Below, piece after piece: positions 5,040 through 12,474 of a stretch of DNA of 12,527 nt. Positions within the stretch are counted from its first letter, which is position 1. The number at the start of each line of letters is the position of its first letter. The notes below the pieces were generated by a model. The model was not told the DNA's origin and did no database searches. It was given only the letters and a program-made list of their open reading frames with translations. The DNA lies in contig CAVALG010000074.1 in assembly GCA_963589585.1 (NCBI GenBank), positions 1 to 12,527 on the forward strand, written 5' to 3'. This DNA comes from CAVALG01 sp963589585. GTDB taxonomy: Bacteria; Bacillota; Clostridia; Oscillospirales; Acutalibacteraceae. Both the position numbers and the translations under genes were made by a program.

Positions 5040-6760
5040 CCGGCAGCCTGCTTACGCTCGACCACAAAACGGCGGTAAAGTCCGTCAACGGCTACCAACT
5101 CGTCATGCGTACCCTGCTGAACGATCTCGCCGTGATCAACGACGAAAATACAGTCGGCATTGCGAACGGTCTTGAGACGGTGCGCAATCATAATGACCGT
5201 CTTGTTATGAGTCAGCTCGGAAACGGCTTCCATCAGCTCTTTTTCATTCTCCGGGTCAACATTGGCGGTCGCTTCGTCCAGAATGATTATCGGCGCGTCC
5301 TTCATAATCGCGCGGGCGATAGAGATACGCTGACGTTCGCCGCCCGAAAGTGTTGCGCCGCCCTCACCGATCACGGTGTCAAAGCCGTCCGGGAGCGCCA
5401 TAATGAAGTCATAGCAGCGCGCTTTCTTTGCGGCTGTTTTCACCTCGTCAAGCCTGGCGTCCGGTCTGCCGAAGCGGATATTGTTTGCTATCGTGTCGGA
5501 GAACAGGTATGTCCGCTGGAATACAAAGGAAAAAATTCGGATCAGGCTGTCATAGCTGTATTCCCGCACATCGTGCCCGCCGAGGCTCACACTGCCGCCC
5601 TGTACATCCCAGAACCGCGCCATGAGATTGCAGAGCGTGGTCTTGCCGGAGCCGGACGGACCGACGATCGCGACCGTTGTCTTTTCCGGTATCGTCAGCG
5701 ACACATCGTGTAGAATGGGCTTACTGTCATAGGAGAAATCCACGTGGGAGAGAGCGATGTCTTCTCGCTCCGGTGTCAGCTCCTCGCCGTTGATGTCCAT
5801 CGGCTTCACGGAGAGGATCGAATTTGCCTTGTCCACGCCGATGTCGATGGAGCGGAAGAGGGAAGAAAAGCTTCCGGCGCTGTCGAGCTGCTCAAAGAGG
5901 ATGAAGGAGCAGATCAGCATCAAAAGGCAATTGGAAAGCTCCATAGTACCGCCGAAGTAAAAGACGATCGCGGCGGCGCAGACAGCAATGCCGGCGAGTT
6001 TATTAATGACAAACTGTGCCAGCATATACAGCACCGAGGGAATCTCCATACCGAAGGATGCCCTGCGGGCCTCCTCAACTGCGCTATGCACCTGTGTCGT
6101 GGAATCATGGGTCAGATCGAAGTTCTTGACCTCGGCAATGCCCTGTACATATTCCAGAACCTTGGAGACAAGCCGTTCGTCTGCGTTGAATTTGCGCTGT
6201 GCCAGCGTTTGCTCTGCCCGCTGCATGGCGGCGTTGACGGCAAAAAACAGGATCAGCCCCGCAAGCGTGATAAGCCCCATACGCCAGTCAAAGAGGAACA
6301 TCATGACCGCGATGATACCGGAGGTCAGGAAGCCGCGAGTCGTGACCATTACCACACGGGTGGCGACATTCGCCATGTTCTCCATGGTGTTCGTTGTAAC
6401 GGAAGTGACTTCGCCGAGGCTGTTGTCGTTGAACCAGCCCATCGGCAGATACCGCAGATGCTCGGCAATTTCGATGCGCTTGTTGGCACAGGCTCGGTAG
6501 CCAGCGCGAGTCTGGAGCATAGTGGACTTCATGTTGATCGCAATGGTGATGACCAATGAGGCCACGATCACGCCGAGGCTCGTCCAAAGCGTCGCCATCG
6601 TTACATTATTGCCGAGCAGCGCCTGAATGACGATGGCGGCGGCGGGAATACGCATAGCGGAACAGATCGCGCTGATGACGCCCAGCCAGATGGACGCAAC
6701 GAACATTTTGCGGTTTTCCTTGCCGCAGAAGGCAAAGAATTTTTTCAGTGTCCGGAACAT
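5027..6760 (-). CDS. ABC transporter, exporter-fold half-transporter (TMD-NBD), YbtPQ/IrtAB-like, subunit 2
   Basis: A 577-residue protein with six predicted membrane helices (about 15-310) followed by an ATPase domain. The latter has Walker A GPSGSGKTT (about 364-372), signature LSGGERQRISIARAI (about 470-484), Walker B IIILDEAT and switch His in MIAHRL; all are intact. HLRYLPMGWFNDNSLGEVTSVTT in the membrane part is typical of half-transporters in siderophore loci. I chose ATG 6760 rather than the upstream 6805 because GGAGG lies 7 nt upstream and the ATG overlaps the neighbour's stop as TGATG. The equal-size gene just upstream is its likely heterodimer partner. Direction and substrate cannot be read from sequence; the ECF and DtxR context suggests uptake of a metal chelate, as for YbtPQ or IrtAB. 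Export remains possible. Confidence 0.88.
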   Translation of the reverse strand: MFRTLKKFFAFCGKENRKMFVASIWLGVISAICSAMRIPAAAIVIQALLGNNVTMATLWTSLGVIVASLVITIAINMKSTMLQTRAGYRACANKRIEIAEHLRYLPMGWFNDNSLGEVTSVTTNTMENMANVATRVVMVTTRGFLTSGIIAVMMFLFDWRMGLITLAGLILFFAVNAAMQRAEQTLAQRKFNADERLVSKVLEYVQGIAEVKNFDLTHDSTTQVHSAVEEARRASFGMEIPSVLYMLAQFVINKLAGIAVCAAAIVFYFGGTMELSNCLLMLICSFILFEQLDSAGSFSSLFRSIDIGVDKANSILSVKPMDINGEELTPEREDIALSHVDFSYDSKPILHDVSLTIPEKTTVAIVGPSGSGKTTLCNLMARFWDVQGGSVSLGGHDVREYSYDSLIRIFSFVFQRTYLFSDTIANNIRFGRPDARLDEVKTAAKKARCYDFIMALPDGFDTVIGEGGATLSGGERQRISIARAIMKDAPIIILDEATANVDPENEKELMEAVSELTHNKTVIMIAHRLKTVRNADCIFVVDHGEIVQQGTHDELVAVDGLYRRFVVERKQAAGWKV

Positions 6761-8520
6761 CACGCCACCTCCCCGTCGTCTTTTACGCTGATGTGAGCTT
6801 CCCACATAGTTTTATAAAGCGGACAAGACGCAAGCAGCTCTTCCTGTGTACCGGCAGCTTCGATCTGTCCTTGATTGACAACGATGATCTGATCGGCATC
6901 CGCAATCGTGGACAGTCTGTGTGCGATGACAAGCAGCGTCCTGCCCTGCACCAGCCGTGCAAGCGCTGACTGAATGACCGCTTCGTTTTCCGGATCGGTG
7001 TAGGAGGTCGCCTCGTCGAGTACAACAATGGGCGCATCCTTCAGCATGGCGCGGGCAATGGAGATACGCTGCCGCTCTCCGCCGGAAAGATGCCCGCCGG
7101 AGGCACCGCAGATCGTCTGATAGCCGTTTTCAAGTCCCATAATAAACTCATGGCAGCCGCAGCTTTTCGCCGCGGCAATGACCTCTTCGTCGCTTGCGCC
7201 TTTTTTGCCCATACGGATGTTGTCTATGACCGAAAGGTCAAAGAGGTAGTTGTCCTGCGACACATAAGCAATTCGGTCGGTGCAGTCCTTGAGCGGCAGG
7301 GCGCGGATGTCCACACCGCCGAGTTCGATCGATCCGTCCTTTACGTCCCAGAGGGAGGCGATCAGGCGGGCAATCGTGGATTTGCCGCTGCCGGAGGGAC
7401 CGACAAGGGCGTTCACGGTTCCCGGCTCAATATGCAAGCTGACACCGTGCAGCACTTCCTTGTCATGATAGGCAAAACGAACGTTTTTCAGCTCGATGGA
7501 GTTATCGGCGGGCAGCTTTTCCGCTTTTTCCGGGCGCTGCATATCCTCGCCGGAAAGCACATCCGCCACCTCGCCGACGATGGTCGTTACCTGTGCGATA
7601 TCATCGGTGTAGGAGAATGCGGTGATCAGCGGCTGCATAACGCCGAACGAAAGGACGATAACCGAAAGGAAGGTTTCGGCTGACAGTGTGCCGTGCATAT
7701 AAAGCAGGCAGCCAACCGGCAGAATGCCGAGCAGGGTCGAGGGGAATATAGCCATTCCTGCGACCTGCCCGAACAGGCTGCCGCGCATCCAGTCGATGAA
7801 GCAGTCCGCGCCCTCTTTTGCGGCGGATACAAATTTTGCATAGCTGGTTTTCGACTGACCGAACGCCTTGATGACCTCAATTCCGCCGATGTATTCCACA
7901 GCAGTGTCGTTGAGCGCCTTTGTCGAGGTGGCGGTACGCTGAAATTTCTCGTTATATCCGCTGAACATCGACATAAAACAGATGATCCCGAGCGGCAGAA
8001 CGATGAACATAGAGAGTCCCATGCGCCAGTCCTCGATAAACAGCAGCACCAGCACCGCCAGTGCGCCGACGATGTTGGAGGTCATTTCCGGGAGAAGGTG
8101 CGCAAGTGTCGTTTCGATGGAATCGACACGTTCCACGATAATATTCTTATACGAGCCGGAGGAGCGGTCAAGCACCGTACCGAGCGGCAGTGTTGCGAGC
8201 TTGTCGAGCAGCCGTATGCGGGTGTTGGCAAGCACATAAAATGTGGCATGATGGGAAAGGGATGTGGACACACTGTGCAGCACATAGCGCAGCACCCAGC
8301 ACAGTGCCATCCATGCACAGAGCGTCAGGCACTGTGACAGCTCCGCCGTGCCGTTTACAAGCGCGGTAATGATCTTTATGATGATGAAATACGGGACAAG
8401 CGAGCAGGCGACGCCGACCAGCGCCGCGAGAATACTCAGAGCGTATTCGCCGCGTCTGCCATTCGCAAGTTCTATAAGCCACGAAGAAGCGGAGCGCTGC
8501 GGTTTTGCGGTTTTGTTCAT
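6760..8520 (-). CDS. ABC transporter, exporter-fold half-transporter (TMD-NBD), YbtPQ/IrtAB-like, subunit 1
   Basis: A 586-residue protein with a membrane domain (about 25-320) and an ATPase domain. Visible motifs are Walker A GPSGSGKST (about 373-381), Q-loop YVSQDNYLF, signature LSGGERQRISIARAM (about 477-491), Walker B IVVLDEATSYTDPE and switch His in VIAHRLSTI. Both nucleotide sites of the presumed heterodimer look competent, as each subunit has Glu after the Walker B Asp. I chose ATG 8520 because GGAGG lies 8 nt upstream; the longer frame back to 8550 would overlap the S-component gene. Its TGA shares a base with the next gene's ATG, which implies translational coupling and equal amounts of the two subunits. 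Function is inferred as part of the metal-chelate uptake cassette. Confidence 0.88.
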   Translation of the reverse strand: MNKTAKPQRSASSWLIELANGRRGEYALSILAALVGVACSLVPYFIIIKIITALVNGTAELSQCLTLCAWMALCWVLRYVLHSVSTSLSHHATFYVLANTRIRLLDKLATLPLGTVLDRSSGSYKNIIVERVDSIETTLAHLLPEMTSNIVGALAVLVLLFIEDWRMGLSMFIVLPLGIICFMSMFSGYNEKFQRTATSTKALNDTAVEYIGGIEVIKAFGQSKTSYAKFVSAAKEGADCFIDWMRGSLFGQVAGMAIFPSTLLGILPVGCLLYMHGTLSAETFLSVIVLSFGVMQPLITAFSYTDDIAQVTTIVGEVADVLSGEDMQRPEKAEKLPADNSIELKNVRFAYHDKEVLHGVSLHIEPGTVNALVGPSGSGKSTIARLIASLWDVKDGSIELGGVDIRALPLKDCTDRIAYVSQDNYLFDLSVIDNIRMGKKGASDEEVIAAAKSCGCHEFIMGLENGYQTICGASGGHLSGGERQRISIARAMLKDAPIVVLDEATSYTDPENEAVIQSALARLVQGRTLLVIAHRLSTIADADQIIVVNQGQIEAAGTQEELLASCPLYKTMWEAHISVKDDGEVA

Positions 8521-8539
8521 AGGTGATTCCTCCGATATA

Positions 8540-9115
8540 TTATGCAGCAAGATGCTTCTTTACGATCCTCTTACCGATAGTCGCACCAATGAACGCAGCA
8601 ACGATCACGCCGGCAACCAGCGCAGCCGACCACCACGACTGAAGAATTTCAGAAGCCTTCAGGATATTGCCCTGACGGCCGTCGGTCACCATCTGATCTG
8701 CCATCGCTTTTGCGGCGATGCCGTAAGGGATAACGGTGCTTCCGAAAGCGGCAAGCACCTGATTGATGATGTAGCTGATGGTCAGTGCTTTTCCGTTGCC
8801 GTAGCCGATCTTCCAAAGCAGCAGTTCTGCAATAACACCGGAGAGAATAAACAGGATGATGTACGGCAGATACCCGCCCATAATGGCGCGGACAATGCTG
8901 TAAATGAGTATTGCGCCGGGCTTCTTGACCTTTGTACCGATGATAAAGTAAACGACACCTTCCAGCAGGGCAAAGAACACCGGCATAAGAATAATGGTGA
9001 TCGGCGTCGCATACAAAAGTGAGCTTGCGAAAAAGATCACGACATTGATGAGTGCCAGTAGGACAACGGTGATGATGTCCTTGATTTTCAGTTTGTTTGT
9101 GCTTGCGGTTTTCAT
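8540..9115 (-). CDS. ECF transporter substrate-binding (S) component, MptD/Trep_Strep family
   Basis: A 191-residue very hydrophobic protein with five to six predicted membrane helices (for example IITVVLLALINVVIFFASS, ITIILMPVFFALLEGVVYF, WSAALVAGVIVAAFIGATIG). The organisation KLKIKDIITVVLLALIN followed by a YF-IGTKVKKPGA loop is that of the MptD/Trep_Strep group of ECF S components, whose substrate is not established. S components bind the small molecule in the membrane and hand it to the EcfT-EcfA module. That module is encoded immediately upstream as one polypeptide, so this is a dedicated (group I) ECF system. The start at 9115 has AAAGGAG about 10 nt upstream. It is followed 19 nt later by the first ABC gene. 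Confidence 0.82.
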   Translation of the reverse strand: MKTASTNKLKIKDIITVVLLALINVVIFFASSLLYATPITIILMPVFFALLEGVVYFIIGTKVKKPGAILIYSIVRAIMGGYLPYIILFILSGVIAELLLWKIGYGNGKALTISYIINQVLAAFGSTVIPYGIAAKAMADQMVTDGRQGNILKASEILQSWWSAALVAGVIVAAFIGATIGKRIVKKHLAA

Positions 9116-9172
9116 AGACGAAAAACTCCTTTATGTATATTTTTATATTGAAAGCCACTTTACGGGCAGCTA

Positions 9173-11332
9173 TCACAGAATAAGACCGGCAGCGACCGCC
9201 GCCAATATCGCGCAGAAAGCAATATCCCATACGGAAAAACGGAGCGAAATATAATTACTTTTTCGCAGCCGTAAATCGATGCCCCTCGTTTCGGCGGAGG
9301 CGGAAAGCGTTTCCGCAATGCGGATGACCCGCAGCGCCATCGGAACCGTCAGGATTTCGATATAGGACGGCAACGCACGCAGCTTTTGCTCCGGCGTCAC
9401 AAATGCGCCTCTGGTGCGGATCGATTGCCGCAGCAGCTTCATATCGCCGGAGAGCACCGGGAAGAAACGGAAGATCACGGCGACAATCATAATAAGTCGC
9501 TCCGGCAGGTGCATATTGCGCAGTGCCGCCAGGGTGCGGCTTGCTTCGTTGCGCCCGATCAGCGTCCGCATTGCAATGCCGATAGCGATGATACGCGGAA
9601 ACAGCACCAGCATAAACGAGAACACCGTACCCGGCAGCAGTGCGTTTGCCGCCCACAGCGCCGCAAAGCTTACACCGCCCACAAACGCCGTTCCGAGCCA
9701 TCCGTCAACGACGGTCAAAAGTATCAGCGCCGTATACGCGGAATAGACCAAGCGGTTGTTTGAAGTGGAGATCACGACCATCAGGGCAAGCCAAAAAATC
9801 AGCTTTGTCGCAGGGTGAAACAGCTCCCTGTACTTTTTCTGCGGTTCCCTTTTTGCAGGATGAAAGCGTTCCATATACTGTCGCACCGCTTGCAGATCCT
9901 GTTCCGACCGCACGGAAAATTCCGTTTCGGCACGCCCCCGTGACAGCCCAATGCAGCGGTCGCACGCACCTGCGATCAATTCCAGATCATGGGTGATGAC
10001 GAGAACAGTCTTTTCTTTCCGCATTTCGCTGATCAGCGCTGTGCAGCGCTCCAGGCTTTCTGCATCCTGTCCGGCGGTCGGCTCGTCTAGTATGACAAGC
10101 GGCTTGTCGGAGAGATATGCCATCATCAGCGTCAGCTTTTGCATCTGCCCGCCGGATAGGGAAAACGGGTGATGATCGCGGCATTCCCACATTCCCATAT
10201 CTTTTAAGAGCCGCTCCGTCTTTTTTTCAAGCTCCGGCGTGACCGTATGACCGTATTGCAGCTCATAAAGAACGGAGTTTGTGAAGAACTGAAATTCCGT
10301 CTCCTGCATAATGAACAGTACCTGCTTTTGCAGCTGCTTTGGGTTTTGCGCCTTTCCGAATAGCGAGATCTTGCCGCCGGATGGGCGGTAAAGTCCTGCG
10401 ATCAATTTGCTGATCGTAGTTTTACCGCAGCCATTGGCACCCACAAGCCCGACGATTTCATGCTCGCGGACAGAAAAATCCACGCCGGAAAGTATCGCGC
10501 CGGCTTTTCTGCCGTATGTATACCGTAAATCCGAAACGGCAAGCGCCTGCGGCGCATTCTCTGGTGGCGGCTCTTTTCCTTGCACATCAATTTTATCAAG
10601 GTCAAGTGTGCGCAGACAGAGTGTGCGCAATTGCTCCGGCGAGAGTGCTTTTGCTTCTGCTGCGGTGTACTTTTCCTTGATTCCTCCGCCAGCCATAACC
10701 CAATATTCATCGGCGATGTCGGCAAGGTAATATAAGCGGTGTTCGCTGAGCAGCAGGGTCTTGCCCTGCTTTTTCAGCGCAAGCAGAATCGTTTTCAGCT
10801 GCTGCGTTGCCGCAAAATCCAGATTTGCCGTCGGCTCGTCAAGAAGAAAAATGTCCGTGTCCATTGCCCATGCGGAGAGAATGGAAATAAGTTGCCGCTC
10901 GCCGCTCGACAACTCGTAAACATTGCGATCTTTCAGATGTTCAAGGTGAAATATCCGAAACGCCTCGTCTACTCTCCGGCATATTTTGTCCTGCGGAAGG
11001 CCGTGATTTTCAAGCCCGAATGCAACCTCGTTTGAACTGTTTACGGTGAAAAATTGACTTCGCGGATCCTGAAAAACCGATGCTGCAAACTCGCCGATTT
11101 CACCGATGCTGAGTCCTTCTGTATCTTTGCCGGCAAGACGGCAAAAACCTTTCAGCTCACCCTCGTAAAACTGCGGGATCAGGCCGTTGATGCACCGCAG
11201 CAGCGTAGATTTTCCGCATCCGCTGCCTCCGCAAAGTACCACGCAGTGCCCTTTCGGAATACTGCCGGCAGTTTTCCGAAGTACAGGGGCTTTTTCCTCC
11301 GCATATTGAAATTCAAATTCAAAATCTACCAT
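9173..11332 (-). CDS. ECF transporter EcfA-EcfA-EcfT triple fusion
   Basis: A 719-residue single polypeptide carrying the whole ECF energising module. Domain 1 (about 1-225) is an ATPase with Walker A GGSGCGKST (35-43), signature LSSGERQ (about 140) and FLLDEPTANLD. Domain 2 (about 255-485) is an ATPase with Walker A GANGCGKTT (about 296-304), signature LSGGQMQ (about 390), VILDEPTAGQD and VITHDLEL. Domain 3 (about 495-719) is EcfT, with several membrane helices and the two coupling Arg motifs TRGAF (about 637) and ETRGID (about 679). The usual systems use two or three genes. I chose ATG 11332; the frame can extend to a TTG at 11359, but that would lie inside the inverted repeat 11351-11368. 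The upstream Shine-Dalgarno is weak (AAGAGA). Partner S component follows after 57 nt. Confidence 0.88.
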   Translation of the reverse strand: MVDFEFEFQYAEEKAPVLRKTAGSIPKGHCVVLCGGSGCGKSTLLRCINGLIPQFYEGELKGFCRLAGKDTEGLSIGEIGEFAASVFQDPRSQFFTVNSSNEVAFGLENHGLPQDKICRRVDEAFRIFHLEHLKDRNVYELSSGERQLISILSAWAMDTDIFLLDEPTANLDFAATQQLKTILLALKKQGKTLLLSEHRLYYLADIADEYWVMAGGGIKEKYTAAEAKALSPEQLRTLCLRTLDLDKIDVQGKEPPPENAPQALAVSDLRYTYGRKAGAILSGVDFSVREHEIVGLVGANGCGKTTISKLIAGLYRPSGGKISLFGKAQNPKQLQKQVLFIMQETEFQFFTNSVLYELQYGHTVTPELEKKTERLLKDMGMWECRDHHPFSLSGGQMQKLTLMMAYLSDKPLVILDEPTAGQDAESLERCTALISEMRKEKTVLVITHDLELIAGACDRCIGLSRGRAETEFSVRSEQDLQAVRQYMERFHPAKREPQKKYRELFHPATKLIFWLALMVVISTSNNRLVYSAYTALILLTVVDGWLGTAFVGGVSFAALWAANALLPGTVFSFMLVLFPRIIAIGIAMRTLIGRNEASRTLAALRNMHLPERLIMIVAVIFRFFPVLSGDMKLLRQSIRTRGAFVTPEQKLRALPSYIEILTVPMALRVIRIAETLSASAETRGIDLRLRKSNYISLRFSVWDIAFCAILAAVAAGLIL

Positions 11333-11350
11333 AGTTATCTCTTTTCTCTT

Positions 11351-11368
11351 GGTTAGCAATGGCTAACC
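11351..11368. promoter_or_regulatory. Perfect inverted repeat upstream of ECF gene (candidate metal or TetR operator)
   Basis: ggttagc-aatg-gctaacc is a perfect 7-bp inverted repeat around 4 nt, 18 nt before the ATG of the ECF fusion gene. The half site GGTTAG is also the core half site of the known DtxR box (TTAGGTTAGCCTAACCTAA), though here the halves are spaced further apart. The operon ends in a DtxR-family gene, so this is a reasonable operator for it; the neighbouring TetR is the other candidate. Confidence 0.55.
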
Positions 11369-11383
11369 GTTTGCCGTAAGAAA

Positions 11384-11402
11384 CGGGCGGGAATACCGCC
11401 CG
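11384..11402 (-). terminator. Weak terminator after TetR gene
   Basis: A 7-bp GC stem, cgggcgg/ccgcccg, encloses a 5-nt loop, 15 nt past the TetR stop. Leftward it is followed only by TTTCTT, so termination may be incomplete. Read-through into the ECF operon is plausible, since I see no clear separate promoter in the remaining space. Confidence 0.55.
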
Positions 11403-11417
11403 AATAATTTAGGCTGT

Positions 11418-12026
11418 TCATTTCAGTGAATCGCAAAGCTGCCGCCAACCGGCGTTAAAAAAGTCAAGGATCGATCTGAGGCAGGCAAACATTTTATCTT
11501 CCTCCATTTGCTCGCCCAGCAGCTGTCTGAAATACCAGAACTGTGATCCCATCAGCAGGCGTATTGCGTCCTCATTTGGCGCTTTCCCGTAAATATCTGA
11601 GAAAAATTCAACAGTCTGCTTTGTTTTACGATCCATAAGGTCCTTTAGCATTGCTTCGACAGAACTGCCGTCGCTGCAGCTGAAAAACAGTGTACAGTCG
11701 TCATAATGCTCGGTCAGCAGCCGAAAGTAAATTTCCTCCTCAGCATTGATAGCACGGATAATATCCTCTGTCCCTGCGTTTCTTTTTGCTTGTTCATATT
11801 CCTCCGCCGCAGGTAAAAATATTTTCTCCATCGTCTCAAGGAAATTTTGCAGTAGGCTGACAAACAGCGCATCCTTGTTTTTGTAGCGCGTGTAGATCGC
11901 ACCGGTAGTAACGCCGGCTTTTTCGGCTATTTTATGGAGCGATGCTTTCTGAAAGCCGCAGGAAAGAAACTCCTCATAGGCTGCCCGGATTATGTCGCTG
12001 TCAAGTGAATGATCCTTATTTGCCAT
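11418..12026 (-). CDS. TetR/AcrR-family transcriptional regulator
   Basis: A 202-residue protein with the N-terminal TetR helix-turn-helix (about 7-55: DIIRAAYEEFLSCGFQKASL, then KIAEKAGVTTGAIYTRYKNKDALF) and a helical ligand/dimer domain without recognisable subfamily signature. ATG 12026 was chosen because GGAGG lies 7 nt upstream. The frame extends further upstream, but those residues are only translation of the promoter and its 15-bp repeats. It is the first gene of the leftward cluster and precedes the ECF fusion gene by 85 nt across a weak terminator. It probably represses itself through the site at 12048-12077 and may also control the transport genes. Ligand unknown. Confidence 0.92.
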   Translation of the reverse strand: MANKDHSLDSDIIRAAYEEFLSCGFQKASLHKIAEKAGVTTGAIYTRYKNKDALFVSLLQNFLETMEKIFLPAAEEYEQAKRNAGTEDIIRAINAEEEIYFRLLTEHYDDCTLFFSCSDGSSVEAMLKDLMDRKTKQTVEFFSDIYGKAPNEDAIRLLMGSQFWYFRQLLGEQMEEDKMFACLRSILDFFNAGWRQLCDSLK

Positions 12027-12047
12027 TTTTTCGCCTCCTGCAAAATC

Positions 12048-12077
12048 AATAACGGCATTATCAATAACGGCGTTATT
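12048..12077. promoter_or_regulatory. Tandem 15-bp repeat/palindrome, candidate TetR operator
   Basis: Two adjacent 15-bp units (12048-12062 and 12063-12077) match at 13 of 15 positions. The second is a perfect palindrome, aataacg-g-cgttatt, that overlaps the -10 element of the TetR promoter. This is the expected arrangement for an autorepressor. Confidence 0.65.
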
Positions 12078-12103
12078 ATAGCATAACCAAATGCAAAATG
12101 CAA
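12075..12103 (-). promoter_or_regulatory. Promoter of TetR gene (and perhaps the transport operon)
   Basis: Read leftward, TTGCAT (12098-12103) and TATAAT (12075-12080) are separated by exactly 17 nt. The -10 overlaps the palindromic operator. Confidence 0.8.
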
Positions 12104-12203
12104 GTAGTTTGTAACATTTTTTAAGCAAATTAGGTGCGTTACCGGGGTTTCTTTATGCCATTATAATAGATTTACAACAAGACTCCGAAAAAGGCGCGCT
12201 TAC

Positions 12204-12232
12204 TTGACAAAATCTTTGCATCTCGTTATAAT
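12204..12232 (+). promoter_or_regulatory. Perfect consensus sigma-A promoter
   Basis: TTGACA (12204-12209), 17-nt spacer, TATAAT (12227-12232): both hexamers are exact consensus. Predicted start is near 12239. A short frame, ATG 12265 to a TGA at 12307-12309 (14 codons), follows and then the TTACACC repeats; the gene it serves may lie beyond the window. Confidence 0.75.
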
Positions 12233-12415
12233 TACAGTGCAATCGATTATGATATAATTACGAAATGCACGGCGAACGAATATATGGCACTCAGCGCTCC
12301 TTCGCTTGACGATAAAATTATAACTGCTGCAAATGAAGAGGTTTTGGAAAAGGGTTGGGCAAGCGATAAATCAAAGGATGAACTGTTTGGACACTCGTTG
12401 AAACCGCTTTTTGAT

Positions 12416-12443
12416 GATACATCAAGCTTACACCTTACACCAA
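12416..12443 (+). repeat. Direct repeat copy B (partner at 4494-4521)
   Basis: 26 of 28 positions are identical to 4494-4521, same orientation, including an exact 18-nt block. The copies lie about 7.9 kb apart, one on each side of the DtxR/ABC/ECF/TetR cassette. Confidence 0.7.
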
Positions 12444-12474
12444 AAGTTACACCAATTTACACCATCGGTACACC
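12428..12474 (+). repeat. TTACACC iteron-like repeat cluster
   Basis: Exact ttacacc occurs at 12428, 12435, 12447 and 12457, with a degenerate gtacacc at 12468. Spacing is 7, 12, 10 and 11 nt, close to one helical turn for the later units. Such arrays can be binding sites for a recombinase, excisionase or initiator. Alternatively they encode Thr-Pro repeats of the frame at 12284-12487. Confidence 0.6.

Noticed and set aside
5744..6559. Long rightward frame (271 codons) opposite the second ABC gene
   Set aside because: It is antisense to an intact ABC transporter with all motifs, has no ribosome site, and its His/Asp/Arg-rich composition is typical of a shadow frame.
7693..8337. Rightward frame of 214 codons opposite the first ABC gene
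   Set aside because: Shadow of the ABC coding sequence on the other strand; no family resemblance or start signals.
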